From contig CM071600.1 of assembly GCA_036435485.1 (NCBI GenBank), forward strand, positions 64,415,546 through 64,479,545: a stretch of DNA of 64,000 bases. Reading direction: 5' to 3'. The notes beneath the pieces are model-generated. The model did no database searches, was not told the origin of the DNA, and saw only the letters and a program-made list of their open reading frames with translations. Numbering within the stretch: the stretch's first letter is position 1; each line of letters opens with the position of its first letter. This stretch comes from Saposhnikovia divaricata (taxonomy: Eukaryota; Streptophyta; Magnoliopsida; Apiales; Apiaceae). Below are positions 24,631-35,296 of the stretch, one piece after another. The position numbers and the translations under genes are program-made.

Positions 24631-26446
24631 TCCTTCATCTCCTTGCTATCAAATTGCTTCCCATTATCTGATATTAGCTGATATGGGATCCCATAGTGAC
24701 ACACAATGGCCCTGTATACAAAGTCCTTCAATTTTTTTGTCGTGATCGTTGCGAGAGGCTCAGCCTCGGCCCACTTAGTGAAATAATCCATAGCCACACT
24801 ACATACTTGACTCCTCCCTTAGCTTTGGGGAGCTCCCCAGTAATATCAATACCCCACATGGCAAAGGTCCACGGGCTCATAAGAGAAGTGAGATGAGCAA
24901 CTGGGGCATTACTGAAATTGGCATTTCTTTGGCACTTGTCACACCTCCTAGCGAACTCAAAAGCATCTATTTTCAATGTAGGCAGAAATACCCTTGGTGA
25001 ACAATCTTTTGGGATAGAGAAGTACCCCCCGAGTGATTGCCACATACGCCTTCGTGGACCTCCCTTAGGATGTAGTTGCACTACTCACCATCTACACACC
25101 TCAAGAGTGGTGTGTTGAACCCTCTTCAATATAGACTTTCATCGTTAATTACATAGCGAGCCGCCTGGTACTTAATCTTCCTCGCTTCCCTCTTTTCTTG
25201 GGGTAGAGTCCCATTCTTCACATACTCCCATATAGGGGTCATCCATGTTGGCCCCTGGCTCGCTACCTCCATGACAAATTCCTCTGGAACACTAGGCTTA
25301 GTCTGGATTTCCAATGGAATAACCCCAAGTAAGGTGGTCTCTCGGTGCGATCCCAACTTTACTAGGGCATCCACTCCTTGATTTTTGTCCTTCTTATAAA
25401 TTTCACTTTCACATGCTTGAATGATTCATAAGTCTCTATAGGCATCACAGATAGAGCTCAATTTTAGGCCCTCTAGCCTGCCACCCACATCCAATATGAC
25501 CTGTGACCAGCATGGAATCGCTATAAGCATTGAGATTCTCCACCTTCATTGTAATTGTGAGTTTAAGGCCATTGATTAGGGCCTCATACTCGGTTACATT
25601 GTTTGAGGCTTCGAATGCGAAGTGGACTGCGCTTTTTAACCTGCGACCCTCAGGTGTAACGAGCTCGACTCCGGCTCCAGCTCCTTCCTTATTGGATGTT
25701 CCATCAACATAGAGCTCCCACCACGAGGCTGAATTCTGTTGGGTGGCCTCGAGCTCGGCAGGCATGGGGGTCGCAACAAGAGCCCAAGAATCTCCTTCAG
25801 ATTGTGGAGGGAATTCCGAGATAAAATCTGTTAAAGTTTGTCCTTTCAAAGCACCTCGAGGCTTGCACTCGATGTCAAATTGGCCTAGTTCCACTGTCCA
25901 TGCTATAAGTCTTTCCGAGGTCTCAGGCTTATGCATCACTTGCCTTAAGGGATAGGCTGTGCGAACCTCAATTTTATGAGCCTAAGTATGGCCTCAACCT
26001 CTACGAGGCCAACACCAAGGCATAAGCCAGCTTCTCCATGTTGGTGTAGTGAGTCTCAACATCTAGCATCCTTTTACTAACATAATAAACATGGTATTGA
26101 ACCCTTTCCTCCTCGTAAACTAACACTGCACGTACTGCATGCTCTCAGCTAGATACAAAATAAGGGTCTCCCCCTCTTTAGGCTTAGAAAGTAGAGGTGG
26201 CGAGCCCAAATGTTCCTTTATTTTATGTTTACAATTTTGCAATGTACTTTAGGCCTCGCATCTGCTTGCATAGGGGACTCATGTTGCATAGTTTTAGCAT
26301 GTATAGAATCCTCCATAATGCCTCTCCATATCTGTTAAGTTGTTTTTTCCAAGTGTTTTAGGATAGCTGATGGGGTCTTCCAATGATCCTGATCGCTGAA
26401 AGAATGACCTTAGCATATGAGTTGAGATAGTTCCGTATTGTACAGA
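24631..26446 (-). pseudogene. Pol of Tat-like element: RT end, RNase H, second RNase H, integrase
   Basis: Reading down the minus strand from 26446, degenerate frames give the end of the reverse transcriptase and its RNase H (KPKEGETLILYLA, then VETHYTNMEKLAYALVL at about 26000). A second RNase H-like domain follows at 25939-25445 (WELYVDGTSNKEGAGAGVEL, NNVTEYEALINGLKL, YSDSMLVTGHIG). Integrase comes next: a zinc-finger segment RRCDKCQRN near 24930, the first catalytic Asp near 24860 and the second in LISDNGKQFDSKEMKD at about 24640. Frameshifts and stops separate the blocks. Integrase is cut at 24630 by the solo LTR. Two RNase H domains are typical of Tat elements. Confidence 0.88.
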
Positions 26447-27660
26447 TGATAACGTGTATTTTATACACGTTTTGTCTTTTATTCTTCTGCATTTTTGTTA
26501 GTTCGGAATGTTGTTTTATTAATATTTGTTATGTTTTTCATCTTTCAGTGCCTCGTGCTTAATTGTTGAAAAGATGGATTATTTTGGGCTTGAAAGCGAA
26601 GATTATTCAAGAGGGAAGTTAGAAGATGCAAGCTCGTGATGCCGGGAGGTGTTTAATGCATTATATTGAAGAGTTTATCTCGTACGGGCAGCTGTACGAC
26701 CGTTCAACAGGCCGTTCAAAGGAGCAGAATTTTCGTACGGGCAGCTGTACGGCCGTACAGTAGGCCGTACGGAGCTGCTGAGTATTAAATGAGCATATCT
26801 CTCATAACCTCTAACATCTAACTTCTTTATCTTCTTCTTTGCCTCTTCAAGAACACAATTAGGGTTAGTAGGAATTAGAGAGGAGACATTAATCTTGTAA
26901 TCTAGCATTGATTATGAGTAACTAACTCCATTTATTTGGCTCAAGGAGGATTTCTTGTACAAAACCCATTTCATTTAAGTAAGGTTTATTTTCACTCTAT
27001 CTTGAATGCTTGTGATGTATTGCTTATGATTTTGCTTGGAGATTGTAAGTTGCTTCACCTTACTCTTCTCGTATCTTCAATTGCTAATTGATTGTTCTAA
27101 TACTTAATCGTTAGTTCATTCATTATAGTAGCACAAGATTTAGTGTACCTAAATCCACAACATTCAAGTGCAAATAACTTGGTTGAGCTTCTCATCCTTG
27201 GGTTTGTCCTAGCCTCTCTTTGTTTAATTCCTTGATTTGGTTATACTAGTAGTGCTTCATTATTGGTAGCTATTATCAAGAGAGCTAATTTATGTGCTTC
27301 ACTAAATTAGTGTTTTTAGAAGAGAAATAAGTGATTGTGTGCTTCACCAATTATCTTGGTTAGGTAGAGTTGGATATATCTTGCTTGTTGGGTTGAAGTG
27401 CTTGATTTGCTATATCCTTGGGTCAAGTATATCTCTTATCTTGTTCATTTACTCATTGTGTTGGTAAATTTGGATAGTTGCCATTAACTTAGTTGTATTT
27501 TTGTAGCAATTTATTTATTGTATGCAAGGTGTTTGATAAAACACCACAATCAACTCAAAACCCCCCTTGGTTCGTACTTCTAGATTGTAAGAGGCAATCT
27601 ACTCGAAATCGATATTGAGAGTCCTTCCCTGTGAACGAACTTCGAAAAACACTACCTTCA
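26447..27660 (+). repeat. 5' LTR of LARD-like element
   Basis: A 1214-bp LTR. It contains a GC-rich cluster of GTACGG/CCGTAC words at 26681-26780, including the palindrome GTACGGCCGTAC. Confidence 0.9.
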
Positions 27661-27663
27661 AAT

Positions 27664-27680
27664 TGGCGCCGCTGCCGGGG
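27664..27680 (+). other. Primer-binding site, tRNA-Asp type
   Basis: TGGCGCCGCTGCCGGGG starts 4 bp after the LTR and is identical to the site at 4802-4818. Confidence 0.8.
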
Positions 27681-27819
27681 AAGGCAACAATATTAATTTT
27701 GAGTTAATTGTTTCTTATATTTTAGATTGTATATTTGTATATAGTTTTTTTGTTCTTTCTTTGTTATTGGTGTGTCTTCATGTTTATTGGAGATAGACAA
27801 CTAACCCTTTCAGGAGACA

Positions 27820-28833
27820 ATGGAGAATTATTTTGGTTGGAATAACGCTCAAGATTTCACCTATGATCAAGAACGATATCAAGATTTTAATTCTTTTCAG
27901 AATTTTAATGCGTATCAGGTGAATTCTTTATATTCTACAAACTCATGCTATGCTCCTTACCCTCCTAGCATCGATTATTCATATGCTTGTGAAAATCAAT
28001 GTTATGATCCGCAATATAATTCCCAAGACCATCAAGGGTCTTCTTCATCTTCCTTATCATCATTAGAGGAGATGATAAACCAAATGGCGGCAAACAACCT
28101 CCAACTTGCTTTTGAAAATCGATGCTATGATCCGCAATATAATTCCCAAGACCATCAAGGGTCTTCTTCATCTACATTGTCATCACTTGAAGATATGATG
28201 AAGCAAATGGCGGCAAACAACCTCCAATTTCAAAGCACCACTTTTCAAAGTATATCCAACTTGGAAAAGATAACTTCTCAAATGGAAAAGAACATTTCTC
28301 AAGGCATATCCAACTTAGAAAAGCAAATGAGCCAACTAGCCGAAACCGTGAGTCGATTAGAGGAGGTCAATTCTCCTACTAATCACGATTCTTGTTTTGT
28401 AATTAATGAAAATGTTGTGCATGATGAATTTGCTTGTGTAGTTGACGATTGCCCTAAGCTTGACAATGATAAATTGGATGTAGTTGAGGATCTACCAAAT
28501 TTAGAAAGTTCTTGTGTGCTTAATGAATTGGTAGATGAGATAAAAATTGATGAATGTCCAATTAAAATTGAGAATGAATTTGAGCTTAAGATGAATGAGC
28601 TTGAAATTTTTGTTTGGGTATATAAGGATCCAATTTGGGAACAATTTTTGAGTCGTAGTTATAATGATTATTCTGACAATTTTTCTAACTATTTTTCTTT
28701 TTCAAAGTCTCTTGAAGATGTGAAGATCGTAAAAATATTTTTATATTTTTATGGATCAAAGGTATATTTGCACACCTTGTTCTTATTATTGATTCGTAGG
28801 TATGTGCATTTATTTGCTTTTTCACCTCACTAG
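27820..28833 (+). CDS. Gag-derived coiled-coil protein of LARD-like element
   Basis: A 337-residue frame from ATG 27820. The N-terminal 55 residues are rich in Asn, Gln, Tyr and Phe. Residues about 57-140 are a 41-residue unit repeated twice in frame (CYDPQYNSQDHQGSSSS...LSSLE), produced by a 123-bp duplication at 27991-28236. Then comes a coiled coil, ISNLEKQMSQLAETVSRLE, which matches the Gag coiled coil at about 6920-6975 in the Athila-like element. The Gag core domain and any zinc knuckle are missing, so it probably cannot assemble a particle alone; it might join particles made by a relative, which is inference. The C-terminal third is acidic and ends in a hydrophobic stretch. Confidence 0.7.
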   Translation: MENYFGWNNAQDFTYDQERYQDFNSFQNFNAYQVNSLYSTNSCYAPYPPSIDYSYACENQCYDPQYNSQDHQGSSSSSLSSLEEMINQMAANNLQLAFENRCYDPQYNSQDHQGSSSSTLSSLEDMMKQMAANNLQFQSTTFQSISNLEKITSQMEKNISQGISNLEKQMSQLAETVSRLEEVNSPTNHDSCFVINENVVHDEFACVVDDCPKLDNDKLDVVEDLPNLESSCVLNELVDEIKIDECPIKIENEFELKMNELEIFVWVYKDPIWEQFLSRSYNDYSDNFSNYFSFSKSLEDVKIVKIFLYFYGSKVYLHTLFLLLIRRYVHLFAFSPH

Positions 28834-30567
28834 TTATAATACTTGTATAAATAAGTCGAGCCAACGACAATAAACAAAGCGCTTTTTGGGAGGCAACCCA
28901 AGGTACGTATGTATTTATATATTTTTTATGCGTGTGTTAGATTTCTTGCATTTATGTAGGGTGTTATTCATATTGTGGATTTGAGGATTGATCTAAATAT
29001 TAGTGAGTGGGGATTCCATTTTTCATTTATTTTAATTCTAAGTAAATAATTCAAAAAAAAAATTATTATGTATTTTTGTGGTGTGACTAATGAATTTTAT
29101 AATAGAGTTTTAAAAAAAAAACAAAAAAAAAATTTGTAGTAATTATGTCCCGCTCAATAATATTTAGTATCGTTAATTCTAATTTTTATAATTTTTATGT
29201 TTATTCCACTCGTACCTTGATGTGTTTGTTCATGTTTTCAGAATTATTATTTTATTCAAGCATTCAAGAATTTGTGGAAATTTTCTGAAAAAAAAAATAG
29301 TTTTTGTGAAATTTTAGGGCTGCACGGGCTGTTGTACGGGGTGCAGACCGTGCAACAAACCGTGCACCAGCCCGTACCATGTTTTTCTCACCTTCTGTCC
29401 ATGTTCTAGCTCAAAATGAGGGGATTTTGTCAACCCACACCCACTTCTCGTACTGCCAGTACAACTCATAAAATAGAAAATCAAAAACAGAACATAAATA
29501 AATTCCTCCTCCCTCCCTTCAATCACCTCCATTTCTCAACACCTGCAACACTTCCTCCTTCCCCCTGCCGTATACAATTTCCGGCACAGCCCCGCCTGCA
29601 CACACGCCGTCCACCGCGCCTCCACCATACTCCTCTTTCACTCACCACTACCCTCTCCCTTCCAACCCTCTCCCCCGCCTGCAATCCTCCAACGGCTCAC
29701 CACAACAGCCTCTACTCTGTTTTTCTTATTATGCATTATTCTCGCCTCTCTCGTCTCCCACCTGCGCCTCTTTCAATCCCCTCCACCCAACTCGCTTCAC
29801 TCTTGCATCACTACCTCCCCTGCCTCCCTAGCGCCACCTGCATTCTTCACACCCCGATCTTTAATCATCCTCCTCCATTTAACAGCCCTCTTCTCCTGTT
29901 GCAATTCGCACCAATTCCCGCGCCATCTCCGACCAACCACTACAGCACCACTTTACCATTCTCCAATCCCGACCCCCCAACCTCCATCTCACCTCTATCA
30001 CCCATCTTCGATCACCGTCCACTACTTCTCCTTACAACCGAACCTCTCCATTCCTTAGTACTCCATTCGCACCTCCATTTCACAAGCACCACTCCCTTTT
30101 TTTTCTTTTCCTCCACCTGCCTCCCCTCTTTCTTCATCACCCCCCACCATTTTTTTTTCTTTTTCCCACTAACAGCCCCCCCCCCCCCCCCCGTATCCCC
30201 CTTCTATCCTTTCTCTGCAATTCCCGTACCACACGATTCCCTTTCCACCCCCATTTCCTAAACTCCCACGACCCATCCCCTGTTATGTTTCTTTTTGTTT
30301 TGTTTTGTTTTGCTTTTTTTTTTTTGATTTTATTTTCTTTTGATTTAGTTTATTTTATTTCTTTTTTTATCTATTTATTTTATTTTATTTTTGATTATGA
30401 TTTTCAGCTTTAATTTTTTTTAAGCTAGATAATAAATATAATTTCAAGAATAAATTTTATTTTATTATTAATTCAATTTTTATTTAAAAATTTGATTTTT
30501 TTTATTAATTACTTATTTTTTTATTTTAATTTTAAAATTTGATTTTGTTTTATTATTAATTTGTTAG

Positions 30568-30612
<45 letters not shown>

Positions 30613-32950
30613 TTTTTTTTATTTTTTTTTATTTCATTTCATTTCATTTCATTTTATTTTATTTTAGTTTATTTTTAAAAAAGCCAAAAAAACAAAATTT
30701 AATTCTTTTTATTTTTGAATTTAGTTTTAAATTTTCTAAAATTGGGTAATAATTTTATTTCAGTTTTAGTTTTAAATTTGATTTTTGATTTTATTATTAT
30801 TTTAGTTTTAAAATTTAATTTTTTTATCAATTACTTAGTTATTTTATTTTATTTTAGTTTTAAATTTGATTTTTTCTTTTGTTATTATTTCAGTTTTAAA
30901 TATGATTTGATTTTTATTTTATTTATTTTATTTTTTTAATTGGTTAGTTATTTTATTTTATTTTATTCTATTTTCATTTTAAAAAAAAACAACAACAAAT
31001 ATTTTTTTATTATTTTTTATTTGTATTTCCTTAATTAGTGTATTGCAGGGCTTTGTAGGGTGTTGGATTTTGGCTTGTCCGTTATTTTTGTTGAGTTGAT
31101 TGTGGTGTGTGGCGATAGTTCAATTCTTGGCATGCAACTTCGGAGTTAGATTTTCGCAAATATGAGTGGTGCTCCTAGTCCTTGTTATTTATTTTTAGGG
31201 GAGTTCTCTTTCACTCATATCTCTACTTCGTTTTTAGTGTCATGCATGAGGACATGCTATGTTTTAAGTGGGGGAAGGTTTGTTTATGTTTATCATGGTA
31301 GTATAGTATGTAGCTAGTATTAGTAAAAAAAATTTTTGTTTCATTTGATGTCCGTTTTGTTTCATTTGGTAAATAAGTTTAGTCATGAGTGTGTTTACTT
31401 GTTTGTGAAATTTATGACATTGTGAGCTTGTAGTCTTGTTTTCTCCTATTACGTGTCTAGCATTACCAATTTGATGTGAAGCTATAAGTTTGATGCACCT
31501 TATTGCACACACTCACTTAAAATGGCATGAAAAGTCTAGATGTTTGTAATTAAATTATGAGCATGACGATTATCTCTTAGAATGCATGGAATCAAATCGA
31601 GAAGATGTTATTACAACTTAAACCTTGTGAGGCCTTGAACGATGATTCTTTTGCTTGTGTGTTGCTCCCTCTTTATGTGTGTTTGTTGCTCTAGGGCTTG
31701 CATTAAACCTTCATTCATGGATGCACCATAATAAGAAAATTCTATTTAGGATAACCTTTTTGACCTTTTTAGCTTGTGAACCATGAAAATAATCCCTAGT
31801 TACCCCTTTGAAGCTTATATCCATATTTTTCTTCGTCACTTTCTCCTTTTATACATGAGTCAAAGCCAAATACTTCACTCTCGACCTAGTTGAGCTAGTT
31901 GAGTCTTGGAAAGAATTGATTGTTGAGCATGAGAATTTGGAGATGTTGTGAAGAGGAAGAATGCTAATTATTGTAAGTGGGAACTAGTTTAATGTGTATA
32001 TCTAGATGTGGTTCAAAGTTCTTTGTAGTATTTATTTATGTTATGCATTCCCTTTGCTAAAAAAATAATAATAAAGGGGATGTAAAAAAAGAAAAAAAAA
32101 AGATAAAAAAAAATATAAAGCAATAAATCTTTGTACTTTATTTTGTTTCAGTTTTCTTGGTAAATGTGGTTGTGTTTTGTAATTGTAAATGAGTGAAGAT
32201 CTTCTTTCGTTTGAGAATTTGGTGTACGAAGAAAGCAAGCGTCATTTGACTCAACTAGCAAGACTTTTACACCTTCCTTGAACTTAAATTTTCATACCTT
32301 CACCCAAGCCTCATTACAACCCATTTTATGAATTCCTTATTTTTGGTGCAATCCAGAATTTAGGTGAACATGCAAGGTCAAGTATAGCGCATGCATTTAG
32401 ACTTGGAGTTGAGTGAAATCTCTAGCCCATACTTGTGTGATACATAATTGAGAGATGTGAGATTTTTCATCATACAATTTCATCTTCTTAATGCGAAGCC
32501 ATGTATGCTTTGTGATAATCTTGTCTAGTGTTCACGATTGAAGTGCATTCATTCTATCTTTAATGTCATAGTTACATCTTGCACAAGGTGTGTTATCTTG
32601 ATTCTTGAATTGGTTGTTAGCTCGTTATAGTGGATGACAAGGTGAATAGCTCTATATGTTTGATTTTAGTTACAAGTAGACGGCTCGGACATTTGAGTGT
32701 AGTAGTTAGCTTAATTAGTTGGTATTGTTAATTTCTTGTTTATTAGTGGTTTTTGTGATTTTGTGGGTACATCATCTATAAACCCTCACGAGACCTCACT
32801 CGTCCACTAGGGCTACCTAGGGGTTCCAAGGGCTTGTTGCATATGCCAAATGCAACCGTGATCACCTACGGAAGTGGTACTAGTTAGAAATATATGGTTA
32901 TGTTAATTTTAGTTTGCTCGGGACTAGCAAAGTTTAAGTGGGGGAAGATT
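28834..32950 (+). other. Non-coding interior of LARD-like element
   Basis: About 4.1 kb without protein domains. In order: a hairpin TTGGGAGGCAACCCAA at 28886-28901 followed by a splice-donor-like AAGGTACGT; a CCGT-rich cluster at 29318-29380; a strand-biased C/T-rich block at 29440-30290 with a run of 17 C at 30176-30192; a T-rich block at 30290-31040 with (ATT)n at 30570-30612; an acceptor-like TTAGTGTATTGCAG at about 31034-31047; a first purine tract TTAAGTGGGGGAAGG near 31264; and the working tract before 32951. The long frame at 29416-30261 follows the C/T bias and is not believed. Confidence 0.6.
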
Positions 32951-34164
32951 TGATAACGTGTATTTTATACACGTTTTGTCTTTTATTCTTCTGCATTTTT
33001 GTTAGTTCGGAATGTTGTTTTATTAATATTTGTTATGTTTTTCATCTTTCAGTGCCTCGTGCTTAATTGTTGAAAAGATGGATTATTTTGGGCTTGAAAG
33101 CGAAGATTATTCAAGAGGGAAGTTAGAAGATGCAAGCTCGTGATGCCGGGAGGTGTTTAATGCATTATATTGAAGAGTTTATCTCGTACGGGCAGCTGTA
33201 CGGCCGTTCAACAGGCCGTTCAAAGGAGCAGAATTTTCGTACGGGCAGCTGTACGGCCGTACAGCATGCCGTACGGAGCTGCTGAGTATTAAATGAGCAT
33301 ATCTCTCATAACCTCTAACATCTAACTTCTTTATCTTCTTCTTTGCCTCTTCAAGAACACAATTAGGGTTAGTAGGAATTAGAGAGGAGACATTAATCTT
33401 GTAATCTAGCATTGATTATGAGTAACTAACTCCATTTATTTGGCTCAAGGAGGATTTCTTGTACAAAACCCATTTCATTTAAGTAAGGTTTATTTTCACT
33501 CTATCTTGAATGCTTGTGATGTATTGCTTATGATTTTGCTTGGAGATTGTAAGTTGCTTCACCTTACTCTTCTCGTATCTTCAATTGCTAATTGATTGTT
33601 CTAATACGTAATCGTTAGTTCATTCATTATAGTAGCACAAGATTTAGTGTACCTAAATCCACAACATTCAAGTGCAAATAACTTGGTTGAGCTTCTCATC
33701 CTTGGGTTTGTCCTAGCCTCTCTTTGTTTAATTCCTTGATTTGGTTATACTAGTAGTGCTTCATTATTGGTAGCTATTATCAAGAGAGCTAATTTATGTG
33801 CTTCATTAAATTAGTGTTTTTAGAAGAGAAATAAGTGATTGTGTGCTTCACCAATTATCTTGGTTAGGTAGAGTTGGATATATCTTGCTTGTTGGGTTGA
33901 AGTGCTTGATTTGCTATATCCTTGGGTCAAGTATATCTCTTATCTTGCTCATTTACTCATTGTGTTGGTAAATTTGGATAGTTGCCATTAACTTAGTTGT
34001 ATTTTTGTAGCAATTTATTTATTGTATGCAAGGTGTTTGATAAAACACCACAATCAACTCAAAACCCCCCTTGGTTCATACTTCTAGATTGTAAGAGAAA
34101 ATATACTCGGAATCAATATTAAGAGTCCTTCCCTGTGAACGAACTTCGAATAACACTACCTTCA
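32951..34164 (+). repeat. 3' LTR of LARD-like element
   Basis: A 1214-bp partner of 26447-27660, preceded by the purine tract AAGTGGGGGAAGATT. The differences cluster in the last 100 bp and in the GTACGG cluster. Confidence 0.9.
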
Positions 34165-34478
34165 ATAGACTTATGGACTCATTGATCATCGCCTATGGGG
34201 CCGAGAGGCCTCACATCGCAAGATGTCGGGTTGCGGCCTCGCGTTGCTAGAGGCTGGCCTTGCAATTTTTCAAATGTCTTGCTGGAAGAGGTGTTTATGT
34301 AATGCCACTACCCCCCGATTCCTCATTATCATTGTTAGTTGCTTGCTCTTCCCAGTGTTTTGAGGTATTCAAGGATCTCCTCATTATCTCCAAGGGTCGG
34401 GGGCGTCCCCCCTCTCCTCGACGTAGAGGTATTTCACCTAGAAGCATCTCATGTAGAGATATCTCACAAAGGGGCATC
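34165..34478 (-). other. Remnant between gag and pol of Tat-like element
   Basis: These 314 bp are all that remains where protease and most of the reverse transcriptase should be. They are GC-rich with GAGGCC words and show no protein similarity by eye. This marks a deletion older than or separate from the insertion at 34164. Confidence 0.55.
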
Positions 34479-35010
34479 TCACAAGGTGCGGTCACATGAT
34501 GGAGGTTGTACTTTAAGTTCCTTGACTTCCTTCCTTAAGTAGATATGCTTCACATTAAGTAAACTTAAGGACATCCCCCTGTTAGCATTAACTGCATAGA
34601 TGTGATCAATGGAGGCCACTAAAGGTATGGACCAACCCTCATTCCTTCCATTTTGAGCTCGCGATGGTGACCTCCTTGACAGATCATGACCCCTCCTCCT
34701 TGGGCTCTCACGGCGATCCTGTCTTCGCCTAGGGCTTCGAAAGTCCTTCCTCTTTACTCCATTTGCCTTACTTCCACTGCTGCTAGCCTCATTATTCTTC
34801 TTGAGGTTCTCCATTGACTTTTCAATCCATTTGTAAGGCTCTGCCTCCTTGTAGAACTCAAAGAGAGTACTAGGTGTCTGTGCCTGCAACTTCTTCCAGA
34901 ACTTGGTGCCCTCTCTCAGCCCAGCAATAAGAACATTTTTATTGGCCTCGTCATTTGCTCCTCGCACCCTAGGGTCTTTGGCGTTAAACCACTTGAAGTA
35001 GTCCTGTAGG
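34479..35010 (-). pseudogene. Gag, C-terminal part (Tat-like), cut by hAT element
   Basis: The minus strand from about 35002 reads DYFKWFNA and then NKNVLIAGLREGTKFWKKL, the second half of a retrotransposon Gag domain. An Arg/Ser-rich basic tail follows (RSPRRRQDRRESPRRRGHD), and the frame ends near 34479. The upstream half lies beyond the hAT element at 35935 onward, and the 8-bp duplication CCTGTAGG marks the join. Confidence 0.85.
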
Positions 35011-35257
35011 TAGGGGTGAGCAAAAAACCGGAATTGAAACCGAAACCGAACCGAAACCGGCTAAAACCGAACCGAAAAAACCGAAACCGAACCAGCGGTT
35101 ACAGTTTTGATTTTTAAAAACCGAGACTTTCGGTTCCGGTTCCGGTTATAGGTTCAAATCGAACCGAAAGAACCCGAAACCGAAACGATTATTTATATAA
35201 ATAAATAAATATTTAAATTTTTTTATAGATATTTAAAATTAAACACATTCACATATA

Positions 35258-35296
<39 letters not shown>

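Larger units (their letters stand above)
26447..34164 (+). mobile_element. Non-autonomous Athila-derived LTR element (LARD-like)
   Basis: LTRs of 1214 bp each at 26447-27660 and 32951-34164 begin TGATAACGTG and end CTACCTTCA. The flanking 5-mers ACAGA and ATAGA match at 4 of 5 positions. A tRNA-Asp-type primer site follows the 5' LTR, and a purine tract AAGTGGGGGAAGATT precedes the 3' LTR. The 5.3-kb interior has one Gag-related ORF and no protease, reverse transcriptase or integrase. The LTRs differ at about a dozen positions, so the insertion is young relative to its gypsy host. Shared features with 2260-12352 (primer site, coiled coil, 3' block) make an Athila origin likely. Confidence 0.88.

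Noticed and set aside
29416..30261. Long open frame of 281 codons, rich in Pro, Ser, Leu and His
   Set aside because: It follows a G-poor C/T block, has no domain, and similar false frames appear in the C/T-rich LINE leader.
35256..35291. TA run inside the hAT element considered as another border of the TA-flanked family
   Set aside because: No A(G/C)AAACC end sequence on either side.
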